DNA of 64,000 bases from Palleronia rufa (GCF_000743715.1 NZ_JQEY01000007.1:62001-126000); one strand, 5' to 3'; numbered from the stretch's first letter, positions 8,141 through 18,511 are shown. Program-made: numbers and translations. The notes: generated by a model not told the origin, from the letters alone.

Positions 8141-8791
8141 ATGTTCAATCTGCTCCGCAAATCGACCGAGATGCCCGCCCAAGGCGAAGCCCTGCCCGGC
8201 CGCGACACGCCAATCCCGACGGCCAAGACCCACTTCGTCTTCGACCGCCCCCTGAAGGACACGCCGGACGGGTTCGAGGAGGCGGTCTTCGGCATGGGCT
8301 GTTTCTGGGGTGTCGAGCGGATGTTCTGGAAGGTTCCGGGCGTCTGGACCACCGCCGTGGGCTATGCCGCGGGCGCGACGCCCAACCCGACCTATGAGGA
8401 GGTCTGCTCGGGGCGTACCGGCCATAACGAGGTGGTGCGGGTGGTGTACGATCCCGACAAGGTCTCCTACGAGTCGCTGCTCAAGGTCTTCTGGGAGGGG
8501 CACGACCCGACCCAAGGCATGCGCCAGGGCAACGACCGCGGCACCCAGTACCGCTCCGGCATCTACACCTTTACAGATGCCCAGCGGCGCGCGGCCGAAG
8601 ACAGCAAGGCGGCCATGGCCCCCAGGCTGCGCGAGGCCGGGTTCGGCGCGGTCACGACCGAGATCCGGGAGGCGCCGGAGTTCTACTTCGCCGAGGATTA
8701 CCACCAGCAGTACCTTGCCAAGAACCCGGCTGGCTACTGCGGTCTAGGCGGCACCGGCGTTAGCTGCCCGATCGGCACCGGCGTCGCCTGA
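8141..8791 (+). CDS. msrA: Peptide-methionine (S)-S-oxide reductase
   Basis: 216 residues. MsrA reduces methionine-S-sulfoxide in proteins using thioredoxin. The catalytic motif GCFWG is present with the nucleophile Cys54, and the C-terminal [15 protein letters not shown] supplies the resolving cysteines (about 200 and 209), as in the three-cysteine E. coli type. EDYHQQYL is the conserved motif before it. The start follows AAGGAGG with good spacing. It has an N-terminal extension of about 45 residues before the core, common in the long MsrA class; no signal peptide is visible, so it should act in the cytoplasm. Transcribed away from the secreted SurA-N-like gene; oxidative-stress regulation cannot be judged from sequence. 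Confidence 0.96.
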   Translation: MFNLLRKSTEMPAQGEALPGRDTPIPTAKTHFVFDRPLKDTPDGFEEAVFGMGCFWGVERMFWKVPGVWTTAVGYAAGATPNPTYEEVCSGRTGHNEVVRVVYDPDKVSYESLLKVFWEGHDPTQGMRQGNDRGTQYRSGIYTFTDAQRRAAEDSKAAMAPRLREAGFGAVTTEIREAPEFYFAEDYHQQYLAKNPAGYCGLGGTGVSCPIGTGVA

Positions 8792-9314
8792 CGCCGGCCT
8801 GGCGGGGCGGGGGCGGCTTTGTCTTTCCGCGCTGCATCATCCGGGCGGCGGACTGAGGTGCCGCGGGCGCGTACCCGTGCCATGCGCTGCCACGGGACCG
8901 CTTCGACCCGTGCCGCGTGTCATGCCGCCTGCGTCAGCCGGACCTCATGGCGCAGGGTAGCGGGTGCCTCCGAGTTGACGATGTGGGCGGCCGCGCGGTG
9001 CGACCCGCGCGGCGTCTATTCCGGTCAAGGGAGCACCAGCACACCCGGCGACCGATCCATGTCGCCGTGCTTTCCCGGCATACAGATCATGCCGCGCGGA
9101 CAGCATCCCGCCCGGACCCGTTGCCGGCGATGGCGTACTTTCCGGAAGGGGCCCCGGCGCGGCGCCGCCGGGCTGACGGACGCCGCGCGGCCGCAAATTT
9201 CCCGCGTGGGTACGCATCGTACAGCGTCGGGACAACCGCGACACATCCGCCGCAACCGGAACCCGGCCCGGCCCGCCGGGGTTGGGGCCTCACGAAAGCG
9301 TTAGCGGGGGGCAC
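8792..9314. other. Intergenic region, no gene seen
   Basis: About 520 bp of GC-rich sequence between msrA and the symporter. The ORFs in it lack protein-like composition. No tRNA fold, clear terminator or strong promoter was recognised. It may carry the symporter promoter and a long leader. Confidence 0.4.
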
Positions 9315-10922
9315 ATGGAGCAAGTGCAGAACGCGATCACCGGCCTGGATCTGGGGGTCATCGCCGCCTATTTCGGCGTCGTCATCCTGATCGGCGTCTG
9401 GGTCGCGCGACAAACCGACTCGGACGAGGATCTGTTCCTGGCCGGACGGTCCCTGGGCTGGGCGGCCATCGGATTTTCGCTCTTCGCGTCGAACATCTCC
9501 TCCTCCACGCTGATCGGTCTGACCGGATCGGCCTACACCACCGGACTGGCCCCGTCGGCCTACGAATGGCTCGCAGGCGTGCCGCTGCTGATCATGGCCT
9601 TCGTCTTCGCGCCGATCTTCCTGAAATCCCGGATCACCACAACGCCGGAATACCTCGACAAGCGGTACTCGCGCCGCGTCAGGCTCTACTTCTCCGGGCT
9701 GACGATCTTCTTCACAATCGTGGTGGATTGCGCGGGCGGGCTCTATGCGGGCGGTCTGGTGCTCAACACCTTCTTTCCCGGGATCCCGCTGTGGCAAAGC
9801 GCGGTGGCCATCGGCCTGTTCGCCGGCATCTACACCGCGGCCGGCGGCCTCAAGGCGGTGGTCTATACCGACGTGATGCAGGCCGTCGTGCTCATCTTCG
9901 GCTCTGCCATCCTGGCCTGGATCATGTTTGCAGAGCTGGACTATTCCTTCGCCACCATCCGCGACTCCGTCCCGAACGAGGATCACCTGTCCATGGTCCT
10001 GCCGCTCGACAACGACACGCTGCCCTGGCCGGGCCTTTTCTTCGGCGTGTCGCTCCTGGGGTTCTGGTACTGGGTCACGAACCAGTACATCGTCCAGCGC
10101 ATCCTGGGCGCGCGCACCCTGCCGGACGCGCAATGGGGCGCGGTGCTGGGCGGGCTGCTGAAGATCCTGCCGCTGTTCATCATGGTGTTCCCAGGGGCCA
10201 TGGCGACGGCGCTGCTGCCCGACATCGAGACCGCCGACCGGGTGTTCCCGATCATGATCACCCAGGTCCTGCCGTCCGGGCTGACCGGGCTGGTGCTGGC
10301 GGGGCTGGTGGCCGCGATCATGTCGAGCGTGGATTCGACGCTCAATTCCTCCTCGACCCTGCTGGTGCACGACTTCATCACCAAGCCGGAGGAAGAGATC
10401 GACCACGCCAAACGCAAGAAATACGGCACCTACGCCACCCTTGGCTTCATGGTGCTCGCGATCGCCTGGGCGCCGCTGATCCAGTTCGCAGGCGGGCTGT
10501 GGTCGTACCTCCAGCAGATGTTCTCGGTGCTGGTGCCGCCGCTGGTGGTGCTGTTCCTGATGGGCGCACTGTCGCGCTTCGGTACCGAAAAGGCCGGGTT
10601 CTACACGCTGATCTTCGGCCATGCGGTCGGCGCGGTGCTGTTCTCCCTGGGCAATCCCGGCGTCATGGGCCTGTTCGGAACGGAACCCGTCTGGCCGATC
10701 CACTTCACCATCAACGTGGCCATCGTGACGGTGCTGTGCCTGATCTTCTACATCGCGGTTTCCGCGGTCACGGAGGGGCGCGAGCTGGAGGACGACGTCA
10801 TCTGGGAGCGTGGCAAGGCGCTGCGCGACGCGGCCTGGGGGCAGGAATGGTACAAGGACGTGCGCATCCACTCGGGCGTTCTGGTGTTCGGGATGCTTGC
10901 GGTGCTGATCGGGTTCTGGTGA
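9315..10922 (+). CDS. Sodium:solute symporter (SSS family, SGLT-like)
   Basis: 535 residues with about 13-14 hydrophobic helices, the usual size for the family. It contains an SGLT-type signature GGLKAVVYTDVMQAVVL and the sodium-site region SSVDSTLNSSSTLLVHDF, equivalent to the serine-rich TM8 of vSGLT, plus SNISSSTLIGLTGSAY in TM1-2. The substrate is probably a sugar or polyol, but this cannot be fixed from sequence. The C-terminus (EDDVIWERGKALRDAAWGQEWYKDVR) is a cytoplasmic segment before a final helix. The ORF could begin at 9282, but the ATG at 9315, behind AGCGGGGGG, gives the expected extracellular N-terminus. It stands alone with no catabolic genes beside it. Confidence 0.88.
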   Translation: MEQVQNAITGLDLGVIAAYFGVVILIGVWVARQTDSDEDLFLAGRSLGWAAIGFSLFASNISSSTLIGLTGSAYTTGLAPSAYEWLAGVPLLIMAFVFAPIFLKSRITTTPEYLDKRYSRRVRLYFSGLTIFFTIVVDCAGGLYAGGLVLNTFFPGIPLWQSAVAIGLFAGIYTAAGGLKAVVYTDVMQAVVLIFGSAILAWIMFAELDYSFATIRDSVPNEDHLSMVLPLDNDTLPWPGLFFGVSLLGFWYWVTNQYIVQRILGARTLPDAQWGAVLGGLLKILPLFIMVFPGAMATALLPDIETADRVFPIMITQVLPSGLTGLVLAGLVAAIMSSVDSTLNSSSTLLVHDFITKPEEEIDHAKRKKYGTYATLGFMVLAIAWAPLIQFAGGLWSYLQQMFSVLVPPLVVLFLMGALSRFGTEKAGFYTLIFGHAVGAVLFSLGNPGVMGLFGTEPVWPIHFTINVAIVTVLCLIFYIAVSAVTEGRELEDDVIWERGKALRDAAWGQEWYKDVRIHSGVLVFGMLAVLIGFW

Positions 10923-10984
10923 GGCGCGGGGCTTGCCGCGCGGTTCGCGGTATGGCACGCGCCGAGGCCTGACCGGAGACCGCC

Positions 10985-11857
10985 ATGCCCACCTGGACCG
11001 CCCTGACCCTCGTCCCCGACGAAGCCCGCGCCACGGCCTTGGGCGCGGCCATGGAACGTCTGTCCCCGGAACCCACCGGCATCGGCGTGTTCGAGATGGA
11101 GGACGGGTCCGGGCTGTGGGAGGTCGGCGGCTACTTCACCGAGGCACCTGCGCCGGCAAGCCTGGCGCTGCTCGCCGCCGCCTTCGACGCGCGCCCCTTC
11201 ACGGTGTCCGAACTGCCGGAAACCGACTGGGTCGCCAAGGTGCGGCGGGAGCTGTCGCCGGTCGAGGCCGGGCGCTTCTTTCTCTACGGCTCCCACGACG
11301 CGGACCGGGTGCCGGACGGGGCGGTGGCGCTGCTGGTCGATGCCGCCATGGCCTTCGGCACCGGACACCACGGCACCACCAGGGGCTGCCTGGTCGCGTT
11401 CGACCGTCTGCTGACGGACGGCGCGCGGCCGACATCGGTCGCCGACATCGGCTGCGGCACCGCCGTACTGGCCATGGCCGCCGCGCTGAGCCTGCCGGTG
11501 ACGCCCATCGCGTCCGATATCGACGCCGTGGCGGTCGAGGTGGCCGAGGCGAACGTTCGCCTCAACGACCTTGCGGGACGCGTGCTATGCCTGGAGGCCG
11601 CGGGGTTCGACCATCCCCGCCTGGCCGCGGCGGCGCCCTTCGGGTTGATCTTTGCCAACATCCTCAAGGCACCGCTCATCGCGCTCGCCCCCGACATGGC
11701 CGCCCATGCGCGGGACGGCGGGCATGTGATCCTGTCCGGTATCCTCAATCCCCAGGCCGATGAGGTCGTCTCGGTCTATGGGCGCGCGGGGTTCGATCTG
11801 CTGCACCGCGACACGCTGGGCGACTGGACGACGCTGACCCTGACCCGCCGCGCCTGA
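10985..11857 (+). CDS. prmA: Ribosomal protein L11 methyltransferase
   Basis: 290 residues. PrmA trimethylates lysines and the N-terminus of ribosomal protein L11 using S-adenosylmethionine. The family motif [10 protein letters not shown] (about 123-132) is followed by the SAM-binding [13 protein letters not shown] (about 153-165), an acidic loop [14 protein letters not shown] and the catalytic-site sequence FANILKAPL. The N-terminal part is the short L11-recognition domain. It starts 62 bp after the symporter and may be read from the same transcript, although a functional link is unlikely. A hairpin overlaps its stop codon. Confidence 0.95.
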   Translation: MPTWTALTLVPDEARATALGAAMERLSPEPTGIGVFEMEDGSGLWEVGGYFTEAPAPASLALLAAAFDARPFTVSELPETDWVAKVRRELSPVEAGRFFLYGSHDADRVPDGAVALLVDAAMAFGTGHHGTTRGCLVAFDRLLTDGARPTSVADIGCGTAVLAMAAALSLPVTPIASDIDAVAVEVAEANVRLNDLAGRVLCLEAAGFDHPRLAAAAPFGLIFANILKAPLIALAPDMAAHARDGGHVILSGILNPQADEVVSVYGRAGFDLLHRDTLGDWTTLTLTRRA

Positions 11858-11883
11858 GCCCCGGAGCGCGCCGCACCGGGGCT
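11857..11883 (+). terminator. Hairpin after prmA
   Basis: AGCCCCGG and CCGGGGCT form an 8-bp stem starting at the last base of the prmA stop codon. No T-run follows, so termination strength is uncertain. Confidence 0.45.
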
Positions 11884-12335
11884 GGCGGGGATGCGCCCCC
11901 CGGTCGGCCGGCCGCCCCCGCTCTCGCGCCTGGGGCCGCTGGCGGCGGGACGTCCGTGATGAGACAGCCGAGCCTGGCTCTGGACACGCGGGCCCGGACG
12001 GGCGCGGCAGGGGACGCCGCGTTCCGCAGGATCCCACCCCGCGGATCGCCGTGCCGCGCGTGCCCAGGTCCGACGGGGTCCCGTTGCGACCATTCCGGCC
12101 GCCGGCCGGGATCCGCCGCGCCGGTCGCGGTGTCCGTCCCGACCCTCCGGGCCGTGCCCCACCCCCGGAGCCGCACTTGCCCCCGGTCGCGGTGCGCCCC
12201 CGGGCCGGGGCGGCGCCGTGTGCCCCATGCGTGGCGCCAAAGGCACCGCGCGGCCGCGACGCGTGCCAGCCCCCTTGGCGCATGTTCGCCTTTCGTGCTA
12301 GCGGTCGCGAAACGGGCGTACGAAGGGCAGGCACC
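11884..12335. other. Intergenic region upstream of ruvC
   Basis: About 450 bp without a convincing gene. GC-rich except for CGCCTTTCGTGCTAGCGGTCGCG near 12288-12310, the most likely promoter area for ruvCAB. No LexA-type box was recognised by eye, although alphaproteobacterial SOS boxes (GTTC-N7-GTTC) are short and easily missed. Confidence 0.4.
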
Positions 12336-12830
12336 ATGCGGATACTGGGCATCGACCCCGGTCTCAGGACGCTCGGCTGGGGGGTGATAGAGTGCCGGGG
12401 CAGCCGCCTCGGCCATGTCGCCAACGGACAGTGCCTGTCCGGCGGCGGCGATCTGGCCCAGCGGCTTCTGTCGCTGCATCGGCAGCTGACGGAGATCCTG
12501 CTGCGCGAACGTCCCGACGCGGCCGCCATCGAGCAGACTTTCGTGAACCGCGACGGGGCCGGCACGCTGAAGCTGGGGCAGGCCCGCGGCGTGGCGCTGC
12601 TGGCGCTGGCCCAGGCAGGGCTGACGGTCGGCGAGTACGCGCCGAACTCCGTCAAGAAGACGGTCGTTGGCGTGGGCCATGCGGCCAAGCAGCAGATCGC
12701 GCATATGGTGCGGATGCAGCTTCCCGGCGTTGTCCCGGCGGGACCGGACGCTGCCGATGCGCTGGCAGTGGCGCTTTGCCACCATGCCCATCTGGGCGCG
12801 GCCCGCACGCTTGCCAGGGCCCGGTCATGA
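12336..12830 (+). CDS. ruvC: Crossover junction endodeoxyribonuclease RuvC
   Basis: 164 residues; resolves Holliday junctions as a dimer. The four catalytic acids are in place: Asp7 (GIDPGLR), Glu66 (AIEQTFV), Asp138 and Asp141 (GPDAADALA). The basic segment around [16 protein letters not shown] matches the DNA-binding part. First gene of ruvC-ruvA-ruvB; its stop overlaps the ruvA start by ATGA, indicating translational coupling. The ORF extends upstream, but only the ATG at 12336 gives the conserved MRILGIDPG start. Confidence 0.97.
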   Translation: MRILGIDPGLRTLGWGVIECRGSRLGHVANGQCLSGGGDLAQRLLSLHRQLTEILLRERPDAAAIEQTFVNRDGAGTLKLGQARGVALLALAQAGLTVGEYAPNSVKKTVVGVGHAAKQQIAHMVRMQLPGVVPAGPDAADALAVALCHHAHLGAARTLARARS

Positions 12831-13498
12831 TCGGCCGGCTCTCCGGGCGGATCGGGTATGTGGGCAGCGACCACATCCTGCTGGAGGTCGGCGGGGTCGG
12901 CTATGTGGTCCATGTCTCGGACCGGACCCGCGCGTCGCTGCCCGGACCGGGAGGGGTCGCGTCGCTCTATACCGACATGCTGGTGCGCGAGGACCTGCTG
13001 CAACTCTTCGGCTTCCCGACGCTGCTGGAAAAGGAATGGCATCGCCTTCTGACCAGCGTGCAGGGGATCGGGGCAAAGGCGTCTCTGGCGATCCTGGGCA
13101 CGCTGGGGGCCGACGGGGTCGGACGGGCCATCGCGCTGGGCGACGCGACGGCGATCCGGGCGGCCCCCGGCGTCGGCCCCAAGATCGCCCAGCGGGTGAT
13201 AAACGAACTGAAGGAGAAGGCGCCGGCCGTCATGGCCCTGGGTGCCCGGGGCGGCGCGGTCCTGGCGGCGGACGACCCGCCGCACCCGCCTTCGGCTGCG
13301 GCCGCCCAACTTCCGCAGCCCCACGCCCCGCCCGGTACCGGCGCGGCGCAGGCAGAGGCCATGTCCGCCCTGTCGAACCTGGGCTATGCCCCGTCGGAGG
13401 CCGCCCGCGCCGTTGCCGAGGCCTCCGGCGCACAGGCCGACGCCACGACAGAAACCCTCATCCGCGCCGCGCTCAGGGTGCTGGCGCCGAAGGGGTAG
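12827..13498 (+). CDS. ruvA: Holliday junction branch migration protein RuvA
   Basis: 223 residues. RuvA tetramers bind the four-way junction and dock RuvB. The N-terminal OB fold ([30 protein letters not shown]) is followed by two helix-hairpin-helix motifs ([13 protein letters not shown] and [19 protein letters not shown]), then a flexible Pro/Ala-rich linker (about 148-180) and the C-terminal RuvB-binding domain ([18 protein letters not shown]). Coupled to ruvC through ATGA. Confidence 0.96.
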   Translation: MIGRLSGRIGYVGSDHILLEVGGVGYVVHVSDRTRASLPGPGGVASLYTDMLVREDLLQLFGFPTLLEKEWHRLLTSVQGIGAKASLAILGTLGADGVGRAIALGDATAIRAAPGVGPKIAQRVINELKEKAPAVMALGARGGAVLAADDPPHPPSAAAAQLPQPHAPPGTGAAQAEAMSALSNLGYAPSEAARAVAEASGAQADATTETLIRAALRVLAPKG

Positions 13499-13500
13499 GG

Positions 13501-13937
13501 ATGGCGGTTTTCCAGAACGCCACCGACACGGACGGGCGCGCGGCCGGCGACGTCCTTGCCATCGTCGGCGCCGCCGCGATGGCGCGGTCTTTCGGCGCCG
13601 TGCGCATGTCCACCGTCTCGGCCGTGCCGCCCACGCCGCTGCCGCGCGTTCGCGGTGTTGGCGCGCGGCGCCTGGCGCGTCGATACGCGGGACCGCTGCG
13701 GATATTGCCCGCCGCGCGGCGCCCCGGTCGGCCGGTCCGTGGCCGGGGCGGTGCGGGATTTCTGCCTCTCCCGCCCACCCCCGAGGCGGCGACGGCCGCC
13801 GGTACGCGGACGGTCGCCGCCCCTCCCCCCCCGGCTCTGTCCCGGCCGGAATGCTTTTGTCGTTGCGGCACCCAGCCGTCCGCGGCGCATGCTGCCGCAA
13901 ACCCGGGCCGTCCCGTCCGCAGCCAGGAGACGGCCCC

Positions 13938-13941
<4 letters not shown>
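13501..13941 (+). CDS. Possible ORF filling the ruvA-ruvB gap
   Basis: 146 codons beginning 2 bp after the ruvA stop and ending in an ATGA overlap with ruvB. The first third ([20 protein letters not shown] start, MARSFGAV) has codon bias like real genes; the rest is Arg/Pro/Ala-rich and unlike a folded protein. I do not recognise it. It may be a young or decayed gene that keeps the operon translationally coupled, or simply a stop-free GC-rich spacer. In many proteobacteria ruvA and ruvB are nearly adjacent, so a 440-bp gap is unusual. Confidence 0.3.
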
Positions 13942-14966
<1,025 letters not shown>

Positions 14967-15041
14967 CCCCCGCCTGCGGCCGCGGCTTCTTGCCCTGCCG
15001 GTCCGCGTCCCCTAGGTCGCGCCCCCAGAGGAGGCCCGCCC

Positions 15042-15668
15042 ATGCAGCCCGACCAGATCGAACCGCTTTTCACGCGCTCGGACGGAAGCTACCTGTTCGC
15101 GCGGTGGGGTCGGCCCATCGCGCCGGTGGTGTTCGGCGTGGACGACGCCACGCTGTCGGTGGTCAAGGGCGCATTGCAGGCGGTGACGCAGCTGGCCGGA
15201 CTGGATCTGGCCGAGACGGACCCGGAACTCGGCGTCAACTTCATGGTGTTCTTCTTCCGCGACTGGGACGAATTGCGCCAGGTCCCGGATCTCGACCGAT
15301 TGATCCCCGACCTGGCGCCCGTGCTCGACCGGCTCGAAGACGCGGAGGCCAACCAGTACCGGGTGTTCCGCTTCGACGAGGCCGGCGCCATCCGCGCGGC
15401 GTTCCTGTTCGTGCGGATGGACAGCGAGATGTCGGGCATTCCGGCCGAAACCGTGGCGCTGTCGCAGGTGGTGCAATCCATCGTGCTGTGGTCGGACACC
15501 GCGTTTCAGGACCGCTCGCCCCTGGCGCGCACGCCGGGCGGAACCGTGGTCCTGCACCCCGAGATCGGCGCGGTAATCCGCGCAGCCTATGATCGTGTCA
15601 TGCCCGCCATGTCCCGCGATCCTGCCCACGCGTTGCGGCTCTCGGCCCGGATCTTTCCGCCGGCCTGA
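15042..15668 (+). CDS. Conserved hypothetical protein
   Basis: 208 residues beginning MQPDQIEPLFTRSDGSYLFA. No signal peptide or transmembrane helix; the sequence looks like a soluble alpha/beta protein (FARWGRPIAPVVFGVDD, NFMVFFFRDWDELRQVPDL). I recall homologues at this place between ruvB and the tol genes in Rhodobacteraceae, but know no function. An AGAGGAGG ribosome-binding site lies 9 bp upstream of the ATG. It is followed directly by a hairpin terminator. Confidence 0.75.
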   Translation: MQPDQIEPLFTRSDGSYLFARWGRPIAPVVFGVDDATLSVVKGALQAVTQLAGLDLAETDPELGVNFMVFFFRDWDELRQVPDLDRLIPDLAPVLDRLEDAEANQYRVFRFDEAGAIRAAFLFVRMDSEMSGIPAETVALSQVVQSIVLWSDTAFQDRSPLARTPGGTVVLHPEIGAVIRAAYDRVMPAMSRDPAHALRLSARIFPPA

Positions 15669-15676
15669 CGAAAAAA

Positions 15677-15712
15677 GACCGGAGCGGATGGGCTCCGGTC
15701 AGTCTTGCTTTG
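15677..15712 (+). terminator. Bidirectional hairpin terminator
   Basis: GACCGGAGC pairs with GCTCCGGTC (9-bp perfect stem, 15677-15700, six-base loop). On the plus side AGTCTTGCTTT follows; on the minus side a run of six A (15671-15676) gives TTTTTT, so it is even stronger for leftward transcription coming from the crp-like gene. Confidence 0.75.
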
Positions 15713-16043
15713 CGATGCGGACCCGGTGCGGGAGGGAGCGGGCCGCCCGAACATGCTGGCACGGACCGGACCGGGAAGGTGTGATCGCACCCACAGCGAT
15801 TGCCGTTCCCGAGGCAGATCCAGCCCCCCCGGACCGGCAGCGGACACGAATTGGGCCGGGACCGCCCGGTACGGACGATCCCGGCCCCGCCGGGGGCACA
15901 CCATCATGCCGGACCGGCCTGAAAAGTCTTTGTTCTAAAATGGCCCGGCCGCGGGCGACCGTGAGGTTCAACCATCGGTATCGCGATGGCCGCTGCGCCC
16001 TTGGACGCAGCATCTTCATGGTTGCGGCGATTCGCCGCTGCGG
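15713..16043. other. Intergenic region between two convergent genes
   Basis: About 330 bp. Neither gene needs a promoter here, so the length is unexplained. Reading frames are not convincing. The segment 15931-15960 (AAAGTCTTTGTTCTAAAATGGCC) is unusually AT-rich. A small RNA or the long 3' UTR of the crp-like mRNA is possible but not shown. Confidence 0.35.
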
Positions 16044-16063
16044 GGTGTGATCGCGATCACACC
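16044..16063. promoter_or_regulatory. Perfect CRP-consensus palindrome
   Basis: A 20-bp perfect palindrome containing TGTGATCGCGATCACA, an exact match to the E. coli CRP consensus TGTGA-N6-TCACA. It overlaps the last codon and stop codon of the Crp/Fnr-type gene. It could be a binding site for that regulator or form an RNA hairpin at the end of its mRNA. Confidence 0.6.
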
Positions 16064-16719
16064 TCGGGCAGGTATTTTCGCAACCGGCCCATGTCGAGGA
16101 TCCGCGCCCGACCCTGCTCCAGCGCCAGTGCCCCGTCCTTCTCCAGCGCCCGCAGGTGCTTGTTCACCGCCTCGCGCGTCACGCCCAGCATGGCGGCGAT
16201 CTCGCGCTGGCTGAGCGGCGGCGGGGTGTCTCCTTCCGAACCGCAAAGGGCCAGAAGCTTGCGCGCAAGCCGGGCGCGTAGGGAATGATAGGCCAGCGCG
16301 TGAAGCTCTCCGTTGAGGTGGCGGACGCGCGCGGCCAGCACCTCTATCATCCGCCGGGCGAATGCCGGCTCGGTCCCGATAAGCCCTTCGAAGCTGGCGC
16401 GCGGCAGGTGGAACAGCCGCGCGATCTGTTGCGCCGTGGCATTGGCCGACCGCGGCGCGGTCTCCAGCGCCATCTCTCCCAGACTGGCACCGGGCCGCAG
16501 GAATGCCAGCGTGAACGGATTGCCGTCGCGGTCGGTACGCCAGACACGGATCAGCCCGGTCTCGACCACATAGAGCCCGTCGCTGGGGTCGCCCTCGTGA
16601 AAGAGGGCGGCGCCGGGTTCCAGCACCTCGTGCCGGCCGGCGGCCGCGATGCGGGATATGGTCCCGGCCTCCAGCCCCGCGAAGATCGGCGCTGCCGCCA
16701 TCGGCGTCAGTCGTGTCAT
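16057..16719 (-). CDS. Crp/Fnr family transcriptional regulator
   Basis: 220 residues. An N-terminal cyclic-nucleotide-binding-type beta barrel (LEPGAALFHEGDPSDGLYVV, GASLGEMALE), a long dimer helix, and a C-terminal winged helix (LSQREIAAMLGVTREAVNKHL). The recognition helix TREAVNK keeps the Arg and Glu of CRP (SRETVGR), with Lys at the position of CRP Arg185, which predicts TGTGA-like half sites. No Fnr-type N-terminal cysteines. The barrel residues GEMALETAPRSANATA resemble the cAMP-contact segment (GE-L-RSA), so a nucleotide ligand is possible. Monocistronic; divergent from ybgC with about 90 bp between. Confidence 0.9.
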   Translation of the reverse strand: MTRLTPMAAAPIFAGLEAGTISRIAAAGRHEVLEPGAALFHEGDPSDGLYVVETGLIRVWRTDRDGNPFTLAFLRPGASLGEMALETAPRSANATAQQIARLFHLPRASFEGLIGTEPAFARRMIEVLAARVRHLNGELHALAYHSLRARLARKLLALCGSEGDTPPPLSQREIAAMLGVTREAVNKHLRALEKDGALALEQGRARILDMGRLRKYLPEV

Positions 16720-16807
16720 GATCGGTTTCCCCCGCCCTGCGCCACCCTAGACTCCCGCCGCGCGCCATCCTATCCCCTTCGCCGATGGCATGGCGACGAG
16801 GCCGCGC

Positions 16808-17194
16808 ATGGCGCATTTCTTCCCGATCACGGTCTATTACGAAGACACCGACATGGGCGGGATCGTCTATCACGCCAACTACCTGAAATACATCGAGCGC
16901 GCGCGGTCCGCCTGGGTGCGCGAAAAGGGCATAGACCAGGTGACCATGCGCCGCGACGGATCGGTCTTCGCCGTGCGCCGGGTCGAGGGCGATTTCCTGG
17001 CCCCGTCCCGGCTCGACGACGCGCTGGAGGTCGAGACAGCGATCGAAAGCGCGTCCGGGGCGCGGATGGTCCTGTGCCAGGTCATCCGGCGCGGTCCCCG
17101 CACGCTGTTCCGGGCGCGGGTCGAGCTGGTCGTGATCGACCACGTCACCGGCGGCGTGCGCCGGATGCCGCCGGAATTGCGCGCGCTGGGCTGA
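16808..17194 (+). CDS. ybgC: Tol-Pal system-associated acyl-CoA thioesterase
   Basis: 128 residues, hot-dog fold. YYEDTDMGGIVYHANYLKYIERAR is the YbgC signature region, with the catalytic Asp in the YEDTD motif and the following HANY. YbgC hydrolyses short acyl-CoAs and is regularly the first gene of the tol-pal operon. The frame opens at 16790, but the ATG at 16808 is behind GAGG with proper spacing and begins MAHFFPITVYYED. Confidence 0.93.
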   Translation: MAHFFPITVYYEDTDMGGIVYHANYLKYIERARSAWVREKGIDQVTMRRDGSVFAVRRVEGDFLAPSRLDDALEVETAIESASGARMVLCQVIRRGPRTLFRARVELVVIDHVTGGVRRMPPELRALG

Positions 17195-17343
17195 GGACGC
17201 CGGCGCGCCGCCGCCGATCGGGCGGGGGGCGTCCCCCACGATCACCCGATCGTGCGCTTTCGGTGGCTTTTGCGTCCGCACTCCGGTAGGTAAATCGCCG
17301 AAGGGATCCGCAAGCGGTCCCGCGGCAGACAAAGAGCAGTCAG

Positions 17344-18039
17344 ATGGAAACGGAAACTCTCGCGGCGGCGGCGGAGATCGACTTCTCCATGCTGGCGCTG
17401 TTCGCGCGCGCCACGCTCACGGTGAAGCTGGTGATGCTGATCCTGATCGCGGCGTCGGTCTGGTCCTGGGCGATCATCATCCGCAAGCACCTGACGTTCC
17501 GCACCGCGCAGGCAGAGGCCGCGCGGTTCGATTCCGCGTTCTGGTCGGGTGAGCCGCTGGACGATCTCTACCGCCAGATCGGCCCGGACCCGGACGGCCG
17601 CGCGGCCAGCGTCTTTGCCGCGGGCATGGCCGAATGGCAGCGCAGCCACAAGGGCGACGGCGCGATGATCCCGGGCGCCGCGGCGCGGATCGACCGCAGC
17701 ATGGACGTCGCCATCGCGCGCGAATCCCAGGATCTGGAGGGCGGTCTGCCGATCCTTGCGACCATCGGCGCCACCGCGCCGTTCATCGGCCTCTTCGGCA
17801 CGGTGTTCGGCATCATGAACGCCTTCATCGACATCGCCGAGGCGCAGAACACCAACCTTGCCGTGGTGGCGCCCGGCATCGCAGAGGCGCTTCTGGCCAC
17901 CGGGCTGGGCCTTCTGGCGGCGATCCCGGCGGTGATCTTCTACAACAAGCTGTCCGCCGACCAGGGACGGATCGTCGGCGGATACGAATCCTTCGCCGAC
18001 GAGTTCTCGACCATCCTGTCGCGCCAGCTGGACGGCTGA
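17344..18039 (+). CDS. tolQ: Tol-Pal proton channel protein TolQ
   Basis: 231 residues. MotA/TolQ/ExbB family inner-membrane protein with three transmembrane helices (about 18-38, 140-162, 175-197). The core GGLPILATIGATAPFIGLFGTVFGIMNAF and GIAEALLATGLGLLAAIPAVI carry the conserved residues of the ion path. With TolR it energises TolA using the proton motive force for outer-membrane constriction during division. One base separates it from tolR. The 150 bp before it hold a hairpin (CACGATC-accc-GATCGTG, near 17237-17254), possibly part of its control region. Confidence 0.97.
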   Translation: METETLAAAAEIDFSMLALFARATLTVKLVMLILIAASVWSWAIIIRKHLTFRTAQAEAARFDSAFWSGEPLDDLYRQIGPDPDGRAASVFAAGMAEWQRSHKGDGAMIPGAAARIDRSMDVAIARESQDLEGGLPILATIGATAPFIGLFGTVFGIMNAFIDIAEAQNTNLAVVAPGIAEALLATGLGLLAAIPAVIFYNKLSADQGRIVGGYESFADEFSTILSRQLDG

Positions 18040-18040
18040 C

Positions 18041-18511
18041 ATGGCCGCAGGCATCATACAGAAGGACCAGCGCGGCGGGCGCCGGCGGCGGCGGTCCCGC
18101 GCGCGTCCCATGTCGGAGATCAACGTCACCCCCTTCGTGGACGTGATGCTGGTGCTGCTCATCATCTTCATGGTTGCCGCCCCGCTTCTGACCGTGGGCG
18201 TGCCGATCCAGCTGCCCGAAACCGCCGCCGAGGCCCTGCCGACCGAGCGTGAGGAGCCGCTGACCGTCACCCTGACCGGCGACGGGCGGGTGCTGCTGAT
18301 GGACAACGATACCGAGAGCGGCGACCTGATCGGCCAGCTGCGCGCCATCGCCGCGGAGCGCGAGAGCCGCAAGGTGTTCCTGCGTGCCGACGGGGCGATC
18401 CCCTACGCCCGCGTGGCCGAGGTGATGGGCGCGCTCAACTCCGGCGGCTTCAATGAGATCGGACTGGTGACGGACGCGGGCGGGCCGCGGCTCGACGGGT
18501 CCGACGGGTAA
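18041..18511 (+). CDS. tolR: Tol-Pal protein TolR
   Basis: 156 residues. A basic cytoplasmic N-terminus (RGGRRRRRSRARP) precedes one membrane helix. The invariant aspartate lies in INVTPFVDVMLVLLIIFMV and forms the proton path with TolQ. The periplasmic part (LPTEREEPLTVTL to LVTDAG) has the ExbD/TolR fold. Sits between tolQ and tolA in the same transcript. Confidence 0.96.
   Translation: MAAGIIQKDQRGGRRRRRSRARPMSEINVTPFVDVMLVLLIIFMVAAPLLTVGVPIQLPETAAEALPTEREEPLTVTLTGDGRVLLMDNDTESGDLIGQLRAIAAERESRKVFLRADGAIPYARVAEVMGALNSGGFNEIGLVTDAGGPRLDGSDG

Noticed and set aside
16016-17332. 438-codon minus frame spanning the crp-like gene and ybgC
   Set aside because: Wrong frame for the Crp protein; shadow coding.
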